Below are positions 34,828 to 42,074 of a stretch of DNA of 42,074 nucleotides, in pieces (the first letter of the stretch is position 1; the number at the start of each line of letters is the position of its first letter). Source of the stretch: Mesostigma viride (taxonomy: Eukaryota; Streptophyta; Mesostigmatophyceae; Mesostigmatales; Mesostigmataceae); the NCBI GenBank assembly GCA_009746045.1, contig RPFO01000378.1, forward strand, positions 1-42,074. Reading direction: 5' to 3'. The position numbers were made by a program, and so were the translations under genes. A model generated the notes under the pieces. That model was not told the DNA's origin. It did no database searches and saw only the letters and a list, made by a program, of their open reading frames with translations.

Positions 34828-36839
34828 ATCCAATTGCTGCTTTAGTTCCATTGGAGTGAGGGGCTGCCAGAGAAACATGTTTATTACAAATACGTGTTAG
34901 GCACACGTCCAAGCCATTAGCTAACCTAAGAATCTGCAGTTTCTAAGCTAACTAGGCCACACAACAAGGGCCGAAACATCATACCAGTCATAAGGACCTG
35001 GGCCAGTCAAGAGGACCTGGGCTTTGTAACATCCGTCTGGCAGCAAGGGTGGGTGGGTGGGAGCTGCAAAGAGGAGTGGTTGTTGCCCCGCCACAACCCT
35101 AAGTATCCACCGTCTACCTAGTCGTAGGTGGGGTGACGGACGCCAGCCCACTGACCAACCGGCCAGTGGCGCCGCGCCGTCCCCGGTCCACAGGACTGCC
35201 CCCGGTCCACAACACAAATTGGACCCGGTCCACAGTACCGTCCCCGGTACCCCCCCCCCACAACACCGTACCCCCCCCCCTAGTACTGGCTACCTAGTCA
35301 GACCTGTCTACTGCGGCCTCCCCTCCCCCTTTGAGACTTCCGCAGGTCATAGATAGAACGAGCGTGAGCTCACAAAATCCAATTGCTGCTTTAGTTCCAT
35401 TGGAGTGAGGGGCTGCCAGAGAAACATGTTTATTACAAATACGTGTTAGGCACACGTCCAAGCCATTAGCTAACCTAAGAATCTGCAGTTTCTAAGCTAA
35501 CTAGGCCACACAACAAGGGCCGAAACATCATACCAGTCATAAGGACCTGGGCCAGTCAAGAGGACCTGGGCTTTGTAACATCCCGCACCCACTACCTGGC
35601 CACTTGGCCGCAAGCTGTCGTATGGCCCAGACTTCTCGTCGCCCCCCTTGTCCCCTGCCGCTACCAGTGCTTCATTAACCAGGCGGCAATACAAGGGGGA
35701 AGCCAAAAGTATCCCCGTAGGGACCCCCCACTGCGGGGGGGTTCTCACCCATATGGGCACTGCCCTCGGCAGCCACCCCTGCAGGCTCGGCAATTCTTTG
35801 TACACCTTTCTTCACAGGCATAGCACCCCCGGCACCCCAATGACGCAGCTGCGTCTGGGATCCGCTATCGCCCCGCCCTAACATCCTTCCCCTTCCCCGC
35901 TGTGCACCGTCAGTCCCAACAACTCGTCCCCGCTTAAATTACGCGGCAACGACCCCACCATTCCGCGCTGGCCGCCGGCCGCTGTCGCCTCACTTGGCAC
36001 GAGGAAATGTTAGGCTGTTTAGGGTGCTGCCCCCCCTGGCGCTGGGGCTGCAGCCACCCCGCTCCTATGCTGGCCTGGGGGCTCGATTCCCCCTTCTTCC
36101 CATGCTCGTATAGCGCGCTCATGCACTATTCTTGACGATATTCATTAGCCAGGCCCAGCACATACGATACACCACGAACTTGCCTGCGGCGTATTCCCCC
36201 TCCGCCTGTAGCTGTTGCCACCCTAGCACCACGACTGCCCCGCTTTAGTTGTCCGATCAAGAGTCACTCCCGCGTCTATCCAGACCCCTCCCGCGAGCCC
36301 GGGGTGGCGAGTACAACGCAGCAGAAATAAAACAATCTGGCACTGGCAGCTACCGCCTGCACTTCGAACGGCAAGTTATTGGGGTGCTGCCGACCCCCGT
36401 CGCGCAGCCGTCATAACCTTAAATAAAACAGGCCCCCGAATAATAATTCGGAGGCCGGTAGCTGTGATTTACATTCGGCACCGCCATAGCAGTGCACACA
36501 CGCCGTCAGTGGGCCGTCGACACAGCTGCAAAGAGGAGTGGTTGTTGCCCCGCCACAACCCTAAGTATCCACCGTCTACCTAGTCGTAGGTGGGGTGACG
36601 GACGCCAGCCCACTGACCAACCGGCCAGTGGCGCCGCGCCGTCCCCGGTCCACAGGACTGCCCCCGGTCCACAACACAAATTGGACCCGGTCCACAGTAC
36701 CGTCCCCGGTACCCCCCCCCCCACAACACCGTACCCCCCCCCCTAGTACTGGCTACCTAGTCAGACCTGTCTACTGCGGCCTCCCCTCCCCCTTTGAGAC
36801 TTCCGCAGGTCATAGATAGAACGAGCGTGAGCTCACAAA
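34828..36839 (-). mobile_element. Split-direct-repeat element, family A, complete inverted copy (E3)
   Basis: 2012 bp, the same length as E1 but inverted. In plus order: B2 34828-35034, spacer 35035-35061 with GGGTGGGTGGGTGGG at 35047-35061, A2 35062-35376, B1 35377-35583, X 35584-36523, A1 36524-36839. The satellite flanks (CTGCACACACAC and GTACATCCACC) rejoin exactly to the consensus unit, again with no duplicated target. It differs from E1 by scattered substitutions, for example CCGGTTGG against CCTGTTGG in A. Confidence 0.7.
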
Positions 36840-37143
36840 GTACATCCACCGCGCACGCAAGGGACGGCTGCACTCACATGTACATGCACCATGCACGCAA
36901 GGGGCGGCTGCACACACACGTACACACACCGCGCACGTAGATCCACCGCGCACGCAAGGGACGGCTACCCACACACGTACATCCACTGCGCACGCACGGG
37001 GCGACTGCACACACATGTACATACACCATGCACGCAAGGGCCGGCTGCACACACATGCACGTACACACACCATGCACGCAAGGGGCGGCTGCACACACAT
37101 GTACACACACCATGCACGCAAGGGGCGGCTGCACACACACGTA
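36840..37143. repeat. ~40 bp satellite array, block 5
   Basis: The last seven to eight units of the satellite. It includes one GCACGTAGATCCACC plus GGCTACCCACAC variant and stops sharply at CACACACACGTA, where unique sequence begins with AGTTAGTCTAAG. Confidence 0.95.
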
Positions 37144-37628
37144 AGTTAGTCTAAGTCTCCCGCCTGTAGCCTAAGTGGACACGTGCCAGCACCGCCGGCG
37201 CCCAATTGGGTACTGGGACGGTGCTGGACTAGAACAGTCGTGGCATGGACACGTGGCTGTACTCAGTATGTGATGAGCCGGTACCTCAGTACCGGGACTG
37301 TAGTTGTCATGTTAGGACTGACTAGATCAGGTTGTAACTGATAGGTTAGTCCGTCCAGGATCAGTAAGTTAGTTTAACTTACGCAAAGTCTGGCCAGCCA
37401 TCGTTGACGGCTGGCCAGCAGTATATGTGCCACATTATCCTAATGCCAAGGTGTCTCGTCGTTCACGCACACACACGCCATTTGGCAGCGCCCGAGCATT
37501 CCAGCTTTGTGTTGCATAACTTGCATTAAAAACTCCAAAAAACAATACACACGATAGACGACGAGCGTGCGAAACGTTCAGTTCGCAAAACACCCATTTC
37601 CATTTTTTTTTACCCATCTTTTGAACCA
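37144..37628. promoter_or_regulatory. Non-coding region upstream of the right-hand genes
   Basis: 485 bp without a supported gene. It contains the inverted repeat GTAAGTTA-GTT-TAACTTAC (37364-37382); GTAAGTTAGT also occurs at the left edge (37141). The stretch also holds GGCCAGCC...GGCTGGCC, which can pair near 37391-37418, and AGTATATGTG near 37421 as a possible TATA-like site. It ends in a T-rich leader and CCAATGG at the start of the next frame. It could be a promoter or a retroelement long terminal repeat, but no second copy is in the window to test that. Confidence 0.4.
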
Positions 37629-38806
37629 ATGGCTCCCAAGAACAACAAGGGAAAGGCCCTTATGGGCGCGACTTCCTCGGAGGAGGAGTCGCCGTCGGTG
37701 ACGAGGTACCAGTCTTCGTCGTCCCCGATGTCCGATGACTCGGGAACGTCGGACTCGATCCTGGAGAGTATGCGTCAGGAGTACCGGAACCGGGATGCTC
37801 AGGATCCCATGCATCCTGATGATGTGGCCATGGAGGCAGCGGACCCAACGTACCGTGACGTTGTGGAGAACGTCGTGGTGCGCGTGCCCCTGATGCGTAG
37901 GGCGCGGGTCGACCCCGGTGGTGCGTCCGAGGGGACCACCATATGCACCACGCGGTGAGGGGGCGGGGCCCGGGTCAGATGAGCAGGAGAGTGGGGAGTC
38001 CGGCAGCGTGTCGGAAACCAGCTCGCTGGGTTTATTCGGACTGCAGCCATCGTCGGCTGACGAGGCGCGCAGTGCGCAGGTGGCAGCGGATGCTGCAATG
38101 GCGCAGAGCCTGCAGGAGCAGGAGTCCGCAGAAGAGCGGAGGTTGGCTGTGCGTGCACGTGAGCGCGCACAACAAATGGAGGATGCTGCTCAGGTCCGCG
38201 CGGCATTGATGAGGAGGTCAGCGTCGCCGAGGTCAGAGTCGCCGACCCATGACGTGGTGAGGAGGGCGGACCTGGCGTGTTTCCAGCGCCTTCGACGGTC
38301 GGCAACGATCCCGAGGGAGATTGATGGGATGCTGCAGGAGTCGGAGTTTTCTTTGACGGGTCCGTCGGCGTCCGAAGCGGACGACCTGGTGGAGATGACG
38401 CCGGCTATGCAGGCGCGAGAGAAGGAGGCTCAGAGGAGGCTCGCGGTCTTCAAGGCGGAACGGGAGAAGAAGCAGCGGAGGCGGAACGTGATCGCGCAGA
38501 GGAAGCTGCGTGAGCAGCAGGAGCGTGACAGGGCGGAGGCGCTCGCGGCCAGGATTCGGGTGAAGATGTCTCACACCAAGGTGAGGTGTGAGCGTCTCAC
38601 CGCGACCTGAAGAGCTGGAAGTACCGGAAGGTCGCGGAGATAGCACCTTTGCAGGGGCCGGCTCGCCGGGAGCCGAGGAGCGTACCGCAGGAAGCTGGCC
38701 GCCTGGGAGGAAAGCGTAGGTCGCCTGGAGAGGCGTATGCTGAAGCAGCGACGCCGTATGTCGAAGAACATCAAGAAGGCTGCTGAGGGGATGCATGGGG
38801 GAGGCG
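37629..38806 (+). CDS. GC-rich coiled-coil protein, unknown, frame-broken
   Basis: I do not recognise this protein. It starts at an ATG in good context (ACCAATGGC) with a basic MAPKNNKGKA start and a Ser/Asp/Glu-rich segment to about 37790. The frame stops at 37958, and a second frame (open from 37918) continues with an acidic stretch and then long Glu/Arg/Ala-rich helices (38060-38575), typical of a coiled coil. An intron 38581-38654 (GTGAGG...TTTGCAG, 74 nt, phase 0) is likely. After it, a coiled-coil-like reading (KLAAWEESVGRLERRMLK) lies one base out of phase. A further GTAAGA donor at 38807 pairs with an acceptor at 38877. It may be the 5' part of the following Gag-like gene or a host gene next to it. 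GC is higher than in the integrase region. Confidence 0.4.
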
Positions 38807-38877
38807 GTAAGAGCTGAATTTGGTTTGATGCCGGATGAACGCATTTCTACCGAGCAACTTACCATTTTTTGTCGCAG

Positions 38878-39930
38878 CCAACGCATACCATCTCAAACCG
38901 AGACGGCACAGCGGCAAGGACCAGGGTGACGCACCGGGGCGAACCCGGTCCAGCGACCTTGTCGCACCGGGAGGACATCCGGAGGCAACTCCAACTGGCC
39001 CAGCAGATGCTGGACGAGGGGCGGGAGCTCACCCCGGGCGAGCATGGCCGCCTAGCAGACACGGTGGCGAGGCTGGTGGCCTCGCTGAAGCCAACAAAAC
39101 GAAGGGCACCGGAGGAGGCGTGCCAGCCACAGCAAAAACGCAGGAGGGACGAGAGGGACGAGGGGGAGGATGACGGGAGAGGGGGGGCAACCAGGGCGGG
39201 GTGGACACGGCACCCAGGAGTCTGCACCAACACGGCACGAGGGCGGGGAGCGGCAGCAGCAGCAGCAACAACAACAGCAGCAGCAGCAGCCACAACCAGC
39301 AGGAACGACCACAACCTCCAATATGGCCTTGAACAGGCCCAGGTTTGATCCAAAAAAGAAAGAGGACAAGCTAGTGTTTCCGGGTTTGCCAGAGGGCCAC
39401 ACCCAGGACGAAGCTAGGGAGTGGTTGTTTAAGTTGTCACATGCATATGCTAGCGACAATGTCCGTGATTGGTTTGCCTCTCTACGTGCGTCCACACCCA
39501 TCCATCAATCTGCCAAGCCTATCCAGCAGTTGGTACAATTGTACCAAAAGCGTGCCAGCAGCGGGGTAGACGTGGCAGAAAATGTGTTGTGGGCGCAGTT
39601 CATGGTTGATCTTAGGGCACTTGTTACCACGGGGGAGCACTTAGAAGTGCTTAAGGGCTTCCAGTGGATAGAGGCCTATAAGGTCAATAAGCGTGACTAT
39701 GTGAGTGACAACAAAAAATATGTCATGTACATAGAGGGAGATGAGGAGCTGAAGAAGCTCAATGCCAAGTACCTAGTACACCTATGGCTACAAAAGGCAG
39801 AACTGGACCCCACCACCCTGTCAGTAATCCTGGCAGGTCTAAGGATAAGTGGGAGGACTTTAGGAAGGCAATGGCCTATGTGCAGCAATGCCTAGAGCCG
39901 TTTGCTGCTGCAGCCAAGGAGGAAAGGTGA
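38878..39930 (+). CDS. Gag-like protein with polyglutamine tract
   Basis: The segment from 38878 reads PTHTISNRDG, then a helical stretch (REDIRRQLQLAQQMLDEGRE) and a basic/acidic patch (KRRRDERDEGEDD). The frame shifts at a G7 run (39181-39187) and continues with 12 Gln at about 39253-39288 and a capsid-like helical domain from MALNRPRFDPKKKEDK (39323). That domain ends around 39835, where the frame shifts once more before KDKWEDFRKAMAYVQQCL and a stop at 39928. Assignment as Gag rests on position before zinc knuckles and integrase, not on a recognised capsid motif. ATG 39323 is a possible independent start, and base composition becomes AT-richer from about there. Confidence 0.45.
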
Positions 39931-40503
39931 AGCAGGTAAAGGGGGAGGAAGCCTCAGGTACGGGGCTCTCCAAGAAGCAGATGCAGTCGCTGGTAGCCCA
40001 GGTAAAGGCGGTAATGGGGGGGATAAAAACAAAAACAACAAAAGTGGGGGAGGTGGAAACAAGGGGGGGGAAAGAACAATAACAATAAAAACAGAAAACA
40101 AAGTGGGGGAGCTAGCAAGCCAGGGGGTGCTAAGCCAGCAGGGGGGGACAAGAGGTTGCCTCATGACCCCACCAAGCATTGCACTAGGTGCCTTTGTAAG
40201 GGGCACCTAAAAGATGACTGCTGGAAAGGCAAACCCGACTATGGTTCTGACGTTGATGTTTGTCCTGGATGCTGGAAAACACGTCACCCCATTGCAGCAG
40301 GAGCGCGCTGCACGGCACCCAGGCACAACAAGACACGCCAGGGCGCTACAACCGCGCGGGGGCGGCAGACCAGGGTGACACCTGTAAGCTACCCTCACCA
40401 TTTTTCACAAATGGTTTCCTGTTACCTTCTGTCTGCCAAGTGTTGCCTGAGTGTGATGATGTGGATTGGGAAGTGGCATATGACATGACACTGTCACACA
40501 TGA
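39931..40503 (+). pseudogene. Zinc-knuckle (nucleocapsid) region, frame-broken
   Basis: A perfect CX2CX4HX4C knuckle (CTRCLCKGHLKDDC) is encoded at about 40180-40221, with a second Cys/His cluster (CPGCWKTRH...C) at 40261-40311. Upstream lies a Lys/Gly/Asn-rich basic linker, as usual before nucleocapsid knuckles. The frame changes at the G7 run 40016-40022 and the G8 run 40063-40070. Downstream, an acidic segment (ECDDVDWEVAYDM) is in another frame, and stops at 40486, 40501 and 40518 separate it from the integrase frame. I see no protease or reverse transcriptase motif here. Confidence 0.55.
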
Positions 40504-42074
40504 TGCGTGACCCACCATAGCTCCCTTAGTGCAGCAGCAGAAAAGGTAATCACGTATGGTGCTCTAGCAGAGCAACTGCACAAGGTTATGGGCCATGAGG
40601 CTGTGGCTGAAAGGCTAGCCAATAAAATACAAGGCCATGATCTGGAACAGATGTGCAGGCACGTACGTAAGCACTGTGAGCAATGTCAGCTATATGCTCC
40701 TAAGCCCAGAAAATGGCATGTGGCCACACCACCACTGGCTAGAGGCAAACTGGTTGGGGATGTTATACACGTGGTGAAGGACACGGTATACTACCTAGTC
40801 ATAAAGGATGCCTGGTCAAGGTTTGTGGTAGTGGAGCCCCTGCCTGGGATGGATAAAGAGCAGCTGCACAGAGCTTTACAGATAGCCTTGGCACGTTTTC
40901 ACCCCATTGAAAAAGTAATGCTGGATCAGCAGTTTCTCTGCATCCAGGACAGGAATGACCTGCCCAAGATAGAAGTGTCTGGGGCTCAAGATCATGAACG
41001 TCAGGGGTTGGTAGAACGTACCATGAGAGCCATCAGGGATGTGATAAGAAAAATGCCATCCAGGTTGGCTGACTCTGGTAGCTATGCTGACAGGGCATCT
41101 TGGGCAGCAGGGGTGACTACCCAGCTAAACGCCAAACCAATAATGTCCTCACCTTTTGGGGAAATCACCCCAACTGGCCTTCAGTCAGGCAGCTATGCTT
41201 CAGAGGTACACACTCACTACAACACACAAAGGCAGCACTTAGCCAAGTTGCTGGCAAAGAAAGACAAAAATAATGCCAGGCCTGTGTTTGAAGTGGGGGA
41301 CCATGTGTTGTTTTTCAGAGAGGGTGACAGAGGAAGAGCACACTCTGCCAGATGGCACGGTCCAGCTGTAGTCACCAAAATTCATGAAGAAGGGACTGCA
41401 GTCACTATACAACATGACAGAGAGCGTGTGGTCAGCAAGCATAGACTCAAGCTTTATTACCCACCACTGGCAGACGTGTCAGGGGTAGAATTCTTGGACA
41501 TGGATTCAGAGCAGGAGTCTGGTGGATTGATCTCACCCAATGAATTGGCTAAGGACGTCATTGATGCAAGCACTAGTACCACAGTAGAAGCTCCTGTGTT
41601 CCTCAGTAGTGCAGCCCCACTACAACCCAATAGTCCACCTGGGCAGGAGGACGGTGCACAGGGTGAGCAGCAGGTAGCACCTCCCTCACACCTGGAGGAG
41701 TCACAAAATAGAGCAGATCCTGTCGTTCCCAGGAAGTCATTTGCTGAGATTCTTAAGGCCTTGCACAAGGCACACAACACTAAAGCAGTTGTGGCAACAG
41801 GTACAGCACAGGTCAATGCTGTAGGGGATGCAGGTCAAGATCCTAGTATTTTGGCTGTAGACACCCAAGCACAGGTGAGTATCATCAGTGCAGAAGCTGT
41901 ATCTGGTCTGAAAATGAAGGCCTCACCATGGGCTAGAGTGTCAGATTTTTCAGGCAAAACCAAAATGCAGGTCAAAGGTCAGGTGAGCATTCAAATCTTG
42001 GGTATGCCCACTCCATTTCAGGTGGTTGAGGGTTACTCAGGGAATGCCCTGTTAGGGGAACCTTTTGTATCTTA
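40504..42074 (+). CDS. Integrase-protease polyprotein of a retroelement, partial
   Basis: Open from 40504 to the window edge (523 codons), with no clear ATG at the start, so it is probably made as a fusion or by frameshift. Domains in order: an HHCC zinc-binding region (His 40579 and 40594, Cys 40675 and 40684); an integrase core with Asp 40759 (GDVIHV), Asp 40924 (MLDQQ) and Glu 41014 (QGLVERTMR), giving D-X54-D-X29-E; and an integrase C-terminal domain with FEVGDHVLF and the GPY/F-like RWHGPAVV (about 41350-41370). An acidic Ser/Pro/Glu-rich linker follows (41470-41850). The last domain resembles a retropepsin: AVDTQAQVSII at 41854-41886 and ALLGEPFV near 42040-42068. Gln replaces the usual Gly of DTGA. 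Integrase type and C-terminus look closest to Ty3/gypsy. The reverse transcriptase, if present, lies beyond the window. Confidence 0.75.

Noticed and set aside
40384-40534. Intron between zinc-knuckle frame and integrase frame
   Set aside because: The GTAAGC donor and TTAGTGCAG acceptor exist, but splicing would put the integrase out of phase.

Overview
The window looks like repeat-dominated nuclear DNA of a eukaryote. I lean towards a green alga or another member of the green lineage, without certainty. Supporting signs are short GT-AG introns of about 70-140 nt, a plant/algal TTTAGGG-type telomere motif at 10133-10147, high GC, eukaryotic transposon proteins, and elements whose layout matches the TOC1/PAT/Ngaro group known from green algae and other eukaryotes. 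Nothing looks bacterial: no operons, Shine-Dalgarno sites or CRISPR arrays.

Layout: (1) 1-4353 is a 28-30 bp minisatellite with a G6-G9 tract in every unit, interrupted by copies of a ~190 bp module (four similar, one divergent). (2) 4611-6170 is mostly non-coding and includes a cluster of GC-rich hairpins. (3) 6174-6723 is nine copies of an exact 62 bp tandem repeat carrying the 14 bp palindrome CCAACGGCCGTTGG. It sits directly upstream of a multi-exon DDE-type transposase-like gene (6789-9814) whose introns carry the same palindrome. (4) 10133-12090 is a telomere-like motif followed by a GT-rich composite repeat. (5) 12171-37143 is a ~40 bp satellite open in all six frames, into which four mobile elements are inserted (20337-22348, 22530-24256, 28640-30598, 34828-36839). 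(6) 37144-42074 is a GC-rich, coiled-coil coding region followed by Gag, zinc-knuckle, integrase and protease domains of a retroelement that runs off the right edge.

The most interesting structure is the set of insertions in the satellite. Each complete one reads A1-X-B1-A2-spacer-B2: a long unit followed head to tail by a short unit with the same ends. The insertions are seamless, with no target-site duplication. Two diverged families share this plan, and in both the short unit has its interior replaced by a 24-27 bp spacer containing the G-quadruplex motif GGGTGGGTGGGTGGG. These are the hallmarks of split-direct-repeat tyrosine-recombinase retrotransposons. The copies here encode no reverse transcriptase, so they would be non-autonomous.

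The second notable point is the retroelement at the right edge. Its integrase lies immediately upstream of the retropepsin-like protease in one open frame, an order not found in standard Ty1/copia, Ty3/gypsy or BEL elements. Many very long open frames between 12109 and 37154 come from the satellite and are not counted as genes. Several frame breaks in the real genes fall on G tracts of 7-12 nt, so homopolymer length errors in the assembly are a live explanation.
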